From Phytophthora sp. 'mugwort' (Eukaryota; Oomycota; Peronosporomycetes; Peronosporales; Peronosporaceae), in the NCBI GenBank assembly GCA_033558025.1, contig JAUCEF010000001.1:248001-312000 (forward strand): a stretch of DNA of 64,000 nucleotides, in the 5' to 3' direction. Shown piece by piece: positions 11,491 through 22,600 of the stretch. The stretch's first letter is position 1; each line of letters opens with the position of its first letter. The notes beneath the pieces were generated by a model. It was not told the origin of the DNA, ran no database searches, and was given only the letters and a program-made list of their open reading frames with translations. The position numbers and the translations under genes were made by a program.

Positions 11491-12479
11491 AAACACGAGA
11501 AGGACATTTTTTGGATGCATTTTTTGCCGGTAGTCAAAGTGTGTTAACTTTGTTTTCGATGAATTGTCATTGACCCACACGCTTACCATAAAAAGTTGAA
11601 CGTCACCTCAACTATACATTTCTTCTTATTCTCCTTTCTTTCTCTCTTGATTGGCTTACCAATTGCCCACAGTAAAATGAACAATCTTTTTTGTTGCCGG
11701 ATTTAACCGCCGGCTACAGACTGTAGCAAAGACGATATCCAGATACTTAGTATCTTCTACGATCTTCCAGTTTGGTTCAACAAGGTGGGCAGCATGAGCA
11801 GGAGTACCAGCAAAAACGAGTTGTGGGCCTGGGCAAGAACTTCATCTCAGGCACTGCCGCAGCGGAAGCTGAAGGCCTATCGCGTGGATCGGCTCTGCGT
11901 CCGCAGTGGGCTGTAGCAGCGGCTTTCGCAGCTAGGCTTGCATATCAGACGAGCTAGTGTCGAGCCACGTTCGTCAGTGCGCAGGTAACCTGTCCCACTG
12001 TGGACCAATTTTGTGAATCTCTTTCGCGCCGACCGATCGGGGCGTTCAAATCTTCAAGCGGTGCCAAGAGCAAAAAGAAGACAACTTTCTGTCACAGCTT
12101 GGCTATTTAACGTCAAAGATCCCTCGCTGGAGCCGACACTACTGACCCCTTCAGTCCCTCCCAATTACTGAAAAGCAGAATGAAATCAATTTGCTTAACG
12201 ATAGTAAAAATCCAAGTCAGTCCGCTCTTGCCACTGACTTCAATAATCCGCTCTGCCACTTGACTTTTTGTTTTGCGCCGCACGTTTCGCGTATCATTCA
12301 CTCATCGGCAACGCGCCTTCAACTGTTGCAATCTCCCGTTGCCGCCCTCTGATTGGTTGATTTTCTTGCAGCGGCAACTTTGACTTTCCTCAAAGGTCAA
12401 CGACCAGATCGAAAGGCCTCCAGTCGGCCACCCACAGATAGACAGACGTACGTCACTACTAGTAATTCACTAGCGAGTC
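11491..12479 (+). pseudogene. Intergenic stretch containing a decayed copy of the CTC1-like 3' end (about 11796-11940)
   Basis: Within this 1-kb gap, 11796-11940 matches the 3' coding end of the preceding gene. The block gagcaggagtaccagcaaaa matches gagcaggaatactatcaaaa at 11230. After a deletion of about 100 bp, the stretch from ggcaagaacttcatctca to ggctttcgcagctagg matches 11361-11476 nearly base for base, including cgcgtggatcg. The copy has indels and no useful reading frame. The rest of the interval (11941-12479) shows no gene and should contain the promoter of the KIX-domain gene. Confidence 0.75.
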
Positions 12480-15180
12480 ATGGCGTCGACACCAAGCACC
12501 GCTGAGATCAAGAAGCCTAGCTCCATGCGCGCGAGAAGGACGACGCCGCGCCCGCGGGTCGTGAAGAGCGCGGCGGCGGAGAAGAAGGCGCCGCCTCCAC
12601 GACGTCGCGCGAGTCCACGGAACCTCCGCAAGACGCAAGACTCGGAGCTGGAGAGGATGCAGAAGGACACGCGGCAGGAGAAGGAGGAGGAGGAGACAGT
12701 TGAGCCGCCGCAGCCTCCTGCAACTCAAGCTCCTCCTACAGATAAAGACGAGAGTGAACAAGAGCAGCAACGGATACAGACGAGTCAAGAGGCAGTGGAT
12801 AAGACGGAGGCGGATAACCAGCAAGAATCCGCGGCTGAAGAGGAGACGGAGCTACCTCCTGCCCACGACACGCAGCTCAGAAGAACTTATCTGCAGAGAA
12901 TGTGGGCGAGCTTTCTTCGTGTTGTGAAATTGTCGTATTGTAGATTTTTTTGTTTTGCTTACTGAAGTATTTGTTTCTTTTTTTTCACTTTTTTTATTGT
13001 AGCTATCGGCAGTTACAGAGCACGCATCCGAACCAGGATGACACAGTGATCCGTCAGATCGCGACGAATATGGAGATGGAAGCATGTCAAAAGGCTGCGA
13101 CGCGGGTACATTTTTTCCACATTGGTGAAGCTATTTTCTTTTTCTTCTGTGGAATAATTCTCATTGTTGTTTCGTTGCTGGATGACAATAGAGTCAATAC
13201 GTCACTGCGATGGAGCAGGAGATCCACCAGCTTATGCAGTTTGAAATGGAGCAGGCGAATGCGTCTGTGTTCTCCAACGATGCACAAGGATTGGGAAATA
13301 TGCACACTAACACTCAAGCGCAACCTGCAGATTCTGGGGAAGTCCAAGGGGGATATTCGCAACATCAGATATCACAGTCCCGAAATTACGAGTACGCCCA
13401 AGCGCTTGCCAAGGCCCAGGAGCAAGAGCAAGCCACCAGTTTCAGCAGATCGTCGTCATTCTCCACTCCACGCCAATCAATGAGTGGAAGAGATACCTCG
13501 TTCCAATCACTTATGGGTAACCAGACGCCAGGATATCCAGGTAATAGTATGCAACAGCAGCAGCATAACACACCGAATCGCGTTATGAGCATGCAGAATC
13601 TACAGCAACTGGGAAATGGGGGGAACCAATTTTATTCGACGTCTTCGATGACGCCTCCCCCAACCAGCCAGAGTTTCTCGATTGCGAGCAATGTAAACGA
13701 GATGACGGGCCAAGGCACCCCTCGAAACATGATGGAGGCGCACCAACAACAACGGAATTTCCAAATGCAACAGCAGCGCATGCAGCAATCGGGACCTGTA
13801 CGACCCCAATCGCGAGTTACCAATTTTCAAGAGTTTTCAGCCCAAATTCAGCATCTGGACAAGTCAGTGCTGATAGAATTGCTATGGAATCAAAGGGGTG
13901 CATTGGCTCGGTGGCAGAATCAGGCGAAGCAGTTGGAGCTTCAATTATCTACTCAAAGAAGTGCTTCCACCGGCATGAGCAGTCCTGGATTTAATTCTCC
14001 GTACAACTCGGGTGGGGGGTCTTTTGGTAATCCGAATGTCTCAGCGGAAGCCGAGATGCAGCGAGCGCGAGATCGCAACAATTCACGGATGGCACATCAG
14101 CAGCAAATGCCGGCATACTCATACGGACAACAGTCGAACTTTACGAGTGATAATTACGCTCAAGTCAACGGCAATTGGGGGGAGAATCCACAGCAATACT
14201 GGGAACGGATTCGAGCTTTGAAAGCTACGTATGAGGACAAGTTACGCACAGCTCAGCGAGCGTTGGCTCACAACACTGCACCCCCCAACTCTGTCTACAG
14301 TGCGAAGGCCCAGTCAATGATGCAGAATATTGGTTTGGTGCTGAATATCCTGAACGAGCAACCCACAAACATGCAGCCGCGAAAGCTTGAAGTGCTGAAT
14401 TCAATCGAGCGTTTCATGCAAATGTCGGTGCTTCCAATTGTGCAGAAAGTCTTGTCAAGCGGATCACAGCCACAAATGACCACGGGATCTCAAGCTCTGG
14501 TAGCGTCAGGATCATCTGCTGTAAGTGTTGCCACGTATTCACCTGGTCTGCCACCCGCTCGAGACAACACGTTTGGGATGGATAGCAATTCAGGGCAGGG
14601 CACAGACAACCAGTATGGCGGAACTCGATGGGCTTCGTCCAGCTCGATCTTCAATGGAGAAGACACGTCGCGGCAATCGTCACGTGGCGTGTTCCCAGAT
14701 GCGGAACCTAAGAGCTCCACTGGTAACGATGTCAGCACTCCTACGATGAATGCACCAACGCAAATGATGGATGGATTATCTGCGGTCGGAAACAGTCCAA
14801 GCAGTGACAACGAAGAATACGAAGATTCCAATTATGCTCCCGAAAATGATAACAAAGTGGCAAACCACCAGGCCGAAAGCTCCCAGAATCGGGTGTATGA
14901 AGCCCCAACCATGACCCCGAAAGGAATATGTGCGTCTCTACCCGCGATCGAATCTCGTCCATCAAGTATCCCCGAAACACGACTTCCCAGCTTGAGTCCT
15001 GGTGACAATGCCCGAGATAGTAATAACAAAGTGATGGAGGGCAACGTAGACGATACTCTGAACGAGTTTTCCGAGTTGGCCGACATGGATTTTGGCGACC
15101 CAGTAGTGGAAAACAGCATTCTTGTCAAAGAAAACAACACGTCCAACGTCTTGAGGAAGCGCGGAATTGAAGATGTGTGA
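12480..15180 (+). CDS. KIX-domain, MED15-like Mediator subunit
   Basis: Three exons are proposed: 12480-12901, 13003-13105 and 13192-15180. The introns are 101 and 86 nt and all phases agree, giving about 837 residues. Exon 1 is a charged, low-complexity N-terminus (basic, then Glu/Gln-rich). The exon junctions rebuild a three-helix KIX domain at residues about 133-190: LRRTYLQRIYRQLQ, then TVIRQIATNMEMEACQKAAT, then SQYVTAMEQEIHQLMQF. KIX domains of MED15/Gal11 and CBP bind activator peptides. The remainder is Gln/Ser/Asn-rich with two conserved-looking helical parts, about 388-430 (LIELLWNQRGALARWQNQAK) and 508-575 (YWERIRALKATYEDKLRTAQ). This layout, an N-terminal KIX, a glutamine-rich middle and helical Mediator-binding parts, is that of MED15, the tail-module coactivator subunit. 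The donor at 12902 (GTGGGC) is the least typical splice site. Confidence 0.62.
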
Positions 15181-15503
15181 CCCATCAAGCACCGCGTGGC
15201 CTCGTTTTCAACGGATTTGCCGAAGAAGAGTTTGTGAGCCAGAAAGAGCGGTACATTTTGCCATGAAGGTAGCAGCCAAGACACAAGTTGACGGATCGTT
15301 GCAAAAGTCTTGCACGCTTTGAATGCAGGCCATCGGTCAAACGTCAGCGTGAGTTTTTCCTGTTTTTGTATTCTGCATTAGCGTTTTTTTCCTCTTTCTT
15401 AAATATCTCGCATGCTTTCTCCAGTGCTTCATTTTTCGTCTGATACCTATTCATCCAATACAGAAAGCGCGTGAAGAATCGTTCGATGTTCATATTCATA
15501 GCC

Positions 15504-17546
15504 CTAACGAGCTAAACCCAGGGCAAGGTTCACACGGTGCGCTTGACTGAGAATATACCTCGCGCGGTCACCGACAGCAGCCGTGCGACCACCAGGGAAA
15601 ATGGCATTAGGCAGGTCATTCCATGACCGGTACGTGATCTCAACTTCCATGCCAGGTTTCTTCTCTGCAGCAGTGGCCAGCTCCGTCGCGAGAAAGTACC
15701 GTGTTGCTGATGCCACACAGTTTTTCGCGAGCTCTTCATTACTAGCTTTGCTGACGGGGCTTCGAGCCGAAAATCTGCGATCGCCACGGCGAAACTGAGG
15801 CATCGGCGGCGTGTTGACGATGTAACCAATAAAATAGTAGCCGACTGCTTCATCGCTCTCCGTTGCGTCAAGACCCTGAGGACGAACAAGCTCTGGCAGC
15901 GGATGAAGTGACGCCACTGACGGTGTGTGCTGCAAAGTCTCCACTAACTTCCGAGTCCGACTCGCAACAAAGCTCGACCACTCAGCCAGTGCTTCCTCGT
16001 TTGGTGCACGCAGCTCGATAGCCACGTGGTGATCATATCGGACAAGCACCTCGGTAGGTGTGAAGAGCTGGTTCCAGGACGACGGATGGCTGAGACTACG
16101 AAGACGCAGATCGTCCATGATGCGCTGGCCACGTGCAAACTCCTCGCGTAGTACACGCAGCGTCGAGATGTTTACATTGACAGCCGTGTTCACAGCAGGG
16201 AAGCCTGGCGTGATGATCGGCATGAGGTGAGCTCGGTCGTGGATGTTGTGCTGGGGATCCCACTGGACATTGTCGACATTGCCTCCGTTTGAAGGATGTG
16301 CCACCAGAATAGGCGTCGGCCAGCGCCATGATGCCAGCACCGAGAAAAACCGGTGAACTAGCGACGCCACACTCGCTCGTGGGAACATTTGGCATACAAA
16401 ACAAACGAGCAGTGCCCACGAAATGCCACCAAGATAACCAGCTTTGTTCGAATAGAGACCACGACGTCTCGCCCATAGTCGAATCACGCGCAGACAAGAC
16501 CGAAACACACTGGCATTGGGCACGAGTTCCAGAATGAGTGAAGCCACGCGGGCAACAGACAGCGATCGGACAGATGTTGCATCCATTCCACACATCACCT
16601 GCAGGTCGTCTCCAGGCAGGAACGGCAAGTGTTTGGGCACTGCCTGCTTCTGCGCGTATCGAGCGAAGAGCAGGTCTATCCGAACACTATTAAGCTGAAA
16701 TGACAGCACAGGAACGGCTGCTTTCCGTCGCGCAACAAGGTCAGAAACGGACGTTATCTGTCTGAGGTGCTCACATAGCGAGCTGAAGAAAATTTCGGCT
16801 GTCACGGCATGCGGCATGAACGCCACAACATCCAGATCGGACTCGGCCATTCCGACCTTGAGATGCCAACTACCTCCCAGCAACAACGTCGCCGTCTCCG
16901 TCGACTTGACGTCATTGTCCACTCCATGAAGCTCGTCAAGCGTACGACGTAGCCAGATATCCACGATTCGCTGCAGTTCATTGATCGCCAAGTGTTTTGC
17001 ACTTAGCTGTTCCGGTGTCGGGAGTGGTGCAATGGCATTGACACATTTCATAATCCCATTTGTACTCCGTAGATCGTACTCACTCGGTGGCAGGAGTTCA
17101 ACGGGGACTACAATCGGCAAGACACGTCGTAGGCCAAATGCTGCAGCTCGTAGCGTCTTCAAGTAACTCTCTTGGTCCTTCATCAAATGCTTAGACGGAG
17201 ATCCACTGGGTAGCGCTGGTTGGATGTGATGCTGTGGGGTCTGGTGCTCGCTCTTTTTCTCCGTCCAATTAGCCTTGGAGACGGGCGAGGGACTACGCGA
17301 GTCTCTACTGGAGACGGAGCCGTCGTCGCTGCAGTTGGATCCAGCTGTGGACACGTCGTCGTCGTCCCAGATGTCGTGGCTACTGGAGCAACTCGTGCGT
17401 CCTCCCGAGGACGTGTCGCTCTCTTTCTTGTGCGTATCGAGCAGCTCCGTGTCGATAAGTGCGCTCACCTCGAGCTGTTCGGGTCTGCGCAGCGCCTGCT
17501 TGAGCTTCTGCGTGCGCTCGGCGTCTCCCCAGCACAAACAATTCAT
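15504..17546 (-). CDS. Poly(A) polymerase (nuclear PAP type)
   Basis: A single-exon frame is read from the ATG at 17546, since the open frame upstream to 17699 has no ATG; it gives about 680 residues. The first 150 residues are a Ser/Asp-rich linker-like region. The nucleotidyltransferase core follows, with GGSWHLKVGMAESDLD at about 222-238 (the GS motif and first two catalytic Asp) and VRIDLLFA at about 289 (third Asp). The central domain has IRLWARRRGLYSNKAGYLGG, the signature of eukaryotic PAPs, and a C-terminal RNA-binding domain follows. PAP adds the poly(A) tail to cleaved pre-mRNA in the nucleus. All three catalytic acidic residues are present. The gene faces the MED15-like gene tail-to-tail with about 320 bp between them. 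The long acidic N-terminal extension is unlike short-headed animal and plant PAPs. Confidence 0.82.
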   Translation of the reverse strand: MNCLCWGDAERTQKLKQALRRPEQLEVSALIDTELLDTHKKESDTSSGGRTSCSSSHDIWDDDDVSTAGSNCSDDGSVSSRDSRSPSPVSKANWTEKKSEHQTPQHHIQPALPSGSPSKHLMKDQESYLKTLRAAAFGLRRVLPIVVPVELLPPSEYDLRSTNGIMKCVNAIAPLPTPEQLSAKHLAINELQRIVDIWLRRTLDELHGVDNDVKSTETATLLLGGSWHLKVGMAESDLDVVAFMPHAVTAEIFFSSLCEHLRQITSVSDLVARRKAAVPVLSFQLNSVRIDLLFARYAQKQAVPKHLPFLPGDDLQVMCGMDATSVRSLSVARVASLILELVPNASVFRSCLRVIRLWARRRGLYSNKAGYLGGISWALLVCFVCQMFPRASVASLVHRFFSVLASWRWPTPILVAHPSNGGNVDNVQWDPQHNIHDRAHLMPIITPGFPAVNTAVNVNISTLRVLREEFARGQRIMDDLRLRSLSHPSSWNQLFTPTEVLVRYDHHVAIELRAPNEEALAEWSSFVASRTRKLVETLQHTPSVASLHPLPELVRPQGLDATESDEAVGYYFIGYIVNTPPMPQFRRGDRRFSARSPVSKASNEELAKNCVASATRYFLATELATAAEKKPGMEVEITYRSWNDLPNAIFPGGRTAAVGDRARYILSQAHRVNLALGLAR

Positions 17547-19658
17547 TTCGACCGGCAAAATCAGTCCGTCAAGTGTCGTCTTCAATCCGATTTTCCGATG
17601 CTCGCACTGCCCACGTCCGCAATGTAAAAGTGTCCAAGTGAAAAAGTTTTTTGTTTCTCTTCTTTCGCTGCTTCCAATGTCTACACGGATGTTGGTCAAC
17701 AGGCAGAGAGTATATAGAGATTAGTGGCGACTCACAAACCGACAACCAGCACGGTTTTCTGGCAAAACAGCCTGCCGCACACAGACTAGAGCGGAATCTG
17801 CACCAGCGTCAGCAGGTTCAAGGAACTGCCGCCAGTTGGGCACAAACGACCACAACAGACTGGAGATGCAGAAAATCCGAGCGCGTTTCACTTACAATTG
17901 GCAAAAAGCTGATGGCGATGGCGACGCAGATCGAAATTGGCAAAGCTCTCAGATGCCACGCAAGTGCGCAAATGAGGCCTTTACAATCAAGTGGCAACAC
18001 GTCGGAGACGCGACCAAGAGACCAGCAAGGCGTACCCCCTCCCTATTTCTGCCCGGTAGACCATAGAAAAGTCGGTTTACCAAAAATATGGGTCAAAATA
18101 CGCAAAAACCATTCTCTGGCAAAATTGATTCATTGATAATTGACCATCTAAAGGATAGCGGCCGAAAAGGCGCTGCGCGAACGTCGTCGATGACAAATTT
18201 TCACAATCACGGCTTACGTGAGGATGCTACAGAATGTACGTACTTATTTATTAGTAGGCACTAAAGCACTGGAATCGGTCGTTCTTACAGCGCACTGACT
18301 CTTCGCCATCACGACGTGCGCATGAACGAACATGGGGCCGGTTGCAACCGCACGACCCAGAAATCATCCGCTTCTGCGGCAAAATGGGTTGTGGTTTTCT
18401 GATGGCCCGATGACTTGATACGACCTCTTTTGACTTAAAGTTTGAGGTTAACGCTGCTCTTGTGACTGATGCCCGACCACGACACACACAATCAAAAGAC
18501 ATCAACCGGCCAGATTTGCTCAATATCTCTGGCAAATTCCCATTTCTGGTACTGTATTTTCGTTAGAGCCGATAGATTTTCCTGCACCCACTGCAGGTAC
18601 TGGTATTTCGTGCAGCAGCGTCGTCTGGCTTTGATTCCAGCGCGATGGTCCAAGCAGCAACTGACATGGGTGCTGCCAAGCCATGCAGCTGGTCGTGCTC
18701 TCTTACTAGCGTCTTACCGCGCTGGTGAGCGCGACGTTACTTTTGTGGGTGAAAATTTGCACCGAAGCGAACCTTTTCACAGTAACGATATCGAAAAGTA
18801 CAAATACGAGGACCACTTCAACTTGCGACCCGTCCTTAGCCATGAAGCCTGGTACCGTACATGTACCACGAAGCAGCTTTCGGAGCCGCGCCAGCAAGTT
18901 GTCTGCCCGCGGCGCCGCCGGGACCTCGCGCCGTGTTCACGCCATGGTCTGGCGATGTAACAGGGCACATGGCTTTCGCGATTGCCAGCGCAGGCTCCGA
19001 GCCGCAGCTTAGCACAGGCTTTGCCGGCGGCGGTACGTGCGACGGCCTAAGTTTCGACTCCCGAGAGACTGGCGAGAATTTTTTTGATGCTGGCCGCTAA
19101 TTACCCGCGAAGAGCTTTGCGACACTGCTACGCCTAGTATCATCGTAGGCTTCCTTGCTTGGACACAGTGGCCGGTCATCCACACGCCACGCCGGACGTG
19201 CGCTGATGAGCGTGGCACCAGTTCCCTCCAGCCGGTAGAACGACGGGGCAACTTGATGGAGTGTGAAAACGCGCCTCCGGGCATTAGCCAACAGCATCTT
19301 CATTTTCAGCTGCATGATAGCCGATCAGATGCCACCGTGCGGAGCCATAGCGACGTCGACCCAGCACTGGCTTGTCGAGACGCCTGACCGTCGTCGCCGA
19401 TTCTCACACGGTACGCGCCGGCGTCCAATAACTTATATTGGATTGACGATCAGATCGTTGATCCCCCTCAGGTTCGTCGTAATGTTGTTGTGGACGAAGA
19501 CACATCTCGACGCATCGTCTTCATGCTTCCGTCTCACTGGCAAAACCCCCGCATTGAGACACCAAGAACTCGTGTTTGATGGGCGGCTCCTGTGTCATAA
19601 ACTTTAACAGTGTTTAAAATTTGGTATCTAAGCCAGCTTATCGATGTTTTATTGTGAC
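17547..19658. other. 2.1-kb interval; possible decayed coding remnant on the minus strand, otherwise nothing recognised
   Basis: Short protein-like blocks occur on the minus strand between about 18640 and 18250, for example YLQWVQENLSALTKIQYQKW in one frame. A Cys-containing tail (GSCGCNRPHVRSCARRDG) follows in another frame. They suggest an old transposon or pseudogene broken by frame changes, but I cannot name the family. Between 18640 and 19650 open frames exist on both strands without any recognisable motif. The 5' flank of the poly(A) polymerase gene must lie near 17550-17800. Confidence 0.3.
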
Positions 19659-22600
19659 CTAGACGCTGACCGCCCAGCTCTTCCGTGCGCGGCTTGCCTT
19701 AGTCTGGTTCTGAGCCTCTTCCTCCTTCCTCTTGTCCTCCTCTAGTCGCTTCAACCGCTCCTGCTCATGCTTGAACTGTTCCAACTCGTTCGTGGCCTCC
19801 GGATGGAAGTGGCAAATATCCTCGAAAATAAGACGTCGCAACGTGTTCTTGTCCATATTGCCTCTGTTCTCCCGCTCGAACGAGAAGTTGAAGCAGCTGT
19901 CCGCTAGACGCTCCGAGTCCATGTCAACACCATCTGCACGACACGGCGCCAGGAACGGGTGTGCAATGGCGTCGTCCACTGAGATTCGCTTGCGAGGGTC
20001 GACCTGCAGTAGCTTCGCCATGAGATCCAATGCCTCAGTTGGAGCGTTCGGACAAACAGTATGAAGCGGCTTAGCCTCCTGTTGCTGCTGACGTGCCATC
20101 CACCGCTTGGCCTTCATATTGGTGATAAAGCCCATGTCGTCAGGTGACGGACTGCCCACGAGCTGCAGGATCAAATGTAGCTGATGCACATGGTCATGAC
20201 CTGGGAAAAGCGCCTTGCGTGTGAACATCTCTGCGAGGATACACCCGACAGCCCAGAGATCAATCGCCGTCGTGTAACGACTCGCAAGCAGCAGCTCAGG
20301 CGCGCGATACCAACGGGTCACTACATATTCCGTTAATGCTTCGTCGAGTGCAGACTCTCCATCTTGACTACTAGGTGTACTGTTCCCATCCATACTGCTT
20401 GGTGTAACTGGACGGACGTCGATGCCCCGTGCCAGTCCAAAATCGCACAGCTTGACAAGACAGTCTCGGTTAATCAGCACATTTGACGGCTTGACGTCGC
20501 GATGAATAATGTGCGCCGAGTGGACATAACGCAGTCCACATAGCAGTTGGTACGTGATAAAGGCGATGTGATCGCTGGATAAAGCCTCAGGTGAGTTAAT
20601 AACTCGATGAAGGTCGGTCTCCATGAGGTCTGTGACAATATACGTGTCTTCAAAACTAGCGAGTGACGGAGGACGCATGACGTCCAGCACCGAGACAACG
20701 TGAGGATGACACAGATGCCTCATGAGCCGAATCTCCCGCACGATGCGCTTTGCATCAACAAGGTCATCGAAAGTGCGCGGGATGTTCTTAATCGCCACTG
20801 AGTTTCCTGTCACTTGGTCACTTGCTGCGATCACTACTCCGTATGCACCATGACCGATCGCACGAATCAGTTGGTATCTTCTATACACGCGAAACTTGGT
20901 TGACGCCACGGTAAATGTGTACATTTCTTCCTCTTCCGATGATGATTTCTTGTCCTGTTGTTCAATTCCATCGGCTTCCACTAACTCAAATCCACCAGGG
21001 CCATCACTTGCAGCAAGCGAATAGCGTTCCGAAACCCGTCGGTTTTGGCCAGTTTCCTTGTGTAACTCCTGTAACCTGTCAAAGCTCTTACGATGTCTTG
21101 GTGTTCGTCCACCTTGAATTGGTGTACTCCCATCAGCAGATATACCAGATCGTTCTCCTTCCTCACTCATGTTCACGTCGTCATCTTCGCCCATGGACTC
21201 ATCTTCCTCTGTATAAGGAGCGAAGCTAATGCTAAGCTCTAGACGCCCACAACTCTCAGTATCTCCTCCTCGTGCACCTTTTTCGAAAGTCTCCGCTCGA
21301 TAAATATTGAGCCATTTCGGTACAGCCACAGACGCAATCTGCTCTTCCGTCCCCTCTGACGAACCCAAGTAGTCTGCCAAATTCACTTTAGCACAGCCTA
21401 TTAGTTCGTCACCAATCACTCCAAGACTCCACACATCAACACATAATCTCGCTGTTGATCCAGGAACCGCTCCAGAGAACTCAAGATGCAGCGTTTCAGC
21501 CCAAAACGGTCCTTTCCCACCACTGCTTTTCACTACGCGTGTCGAATACGACTTCCAAGACCCAACTCGGTTTAAGCCATCCGTACTTGTGGTAGTTACA
21601 TCCCTGCTGCTAGTGCTGCTAGTGTTTTTCGTCCCAGGAGCTTTCGTTGTGAGGTGCGGGAATTCGTTAAGCCCAATGATCACTTTGTATCCGCTGCCTC
21701 CACCCGTTGTCGGCTTTCGTCGCCTGAAATTCTCACCCGATATACACACGACACGAATCTCACCAGGTGGACACGTGCTCGCTTGACGTTCACGCTCACG
21801 CGGGAGTGCAGCCAATGTTGGCCCTGTGGTCTCGCCAGCCACTGGACCTGCCCCGCTGCCTCCACCATTAGCAAAAGCTACAGCCGCTGCCGTCTTGTCT
21901 GCCAGGATATTAATGTGGCTAATCCGTCCATCCGCTTCAAACCGCAGTTCATGTTTCCACAAGTGTCGAAATCTCCGTCCACTCTCGGCACTTCGAATCG
22001 TCTCACGCCCTGACACCACTGCCAGATCCCCACGACGTGCTACATGCTCGACTCCATAGTGTGATACGTCCATTGAGCCATGTAAATTCGAGAAGAACGC
22101 TAGCACACCCGAAAGTCCGTGATATTCTCCTGCAATTGGAACACTCGGAGGATAGTTCGACGTAAGCGTGATATTAGGATGAAAACTCGGCATGAGCAGT
22201 GCAAAATTGCCTTTTCGTGCTTGAATGCACCCCCACGCGTCGTAAAACATGTTCAGCTCCACGTTTACTGGAGTTCCCAGTAGTGTCAGGGTCTGTACCC
22301 TTAGTCTTCTTGGGGTAGACAGCGGTGCCAGTGTCAGCGTCTTCCTCAGTGACTTTTCAACCGTCGACCCCGCCGCTTTCAGTCTCCGCTGGGCCTTTGG
22401 TAGCACGTCCTGCACTTGATCCACCACTGCACCGAGTAGATGGATCCACAACACTCTCTCTAGCTCACTGTCCACTACGAAGTGCAACGGTTTGCTCTTC
22501 TCTTTGATCTGGACGTAGAAGCCGTGAGGCCGCCCCACGCTCTCTTTATCCACGGCCGTCACCGTGTAGCAGTGCTTCTTGTCAATAATCATCGCGCTCT

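Noticed and set aside
12480..12723. Leu/Arg-rich minus-strand ORF at 12824-12459
   Set aside because: It is the reverse of a Glu/Gln/Lys-rich coding exon, which automatically gives Leu/Arg-rich antisense translation.
12480..12965. Stand-alone 161-residue protein reading through to a hydrophobic end
   Set aside because: The last 20 codons lie in the proposed intron; splicing at 12901 restores a KIX domain, which is a better explanation.
17220..18136. Plus-strand ORFs overlapping the 5' part of the poly(A) polymerase gene
   Set aside because: Antisense shadows of the Ser/Asp-rich coding region; no recognisable domain.
18469..19607. Plus-strand ORFs of 95-163 codons as host genes
   Set aside because: No conserved motif, poor start contexts, and minus-strand protein-like blocks in the same DNA suggest decayed repeat sequence.
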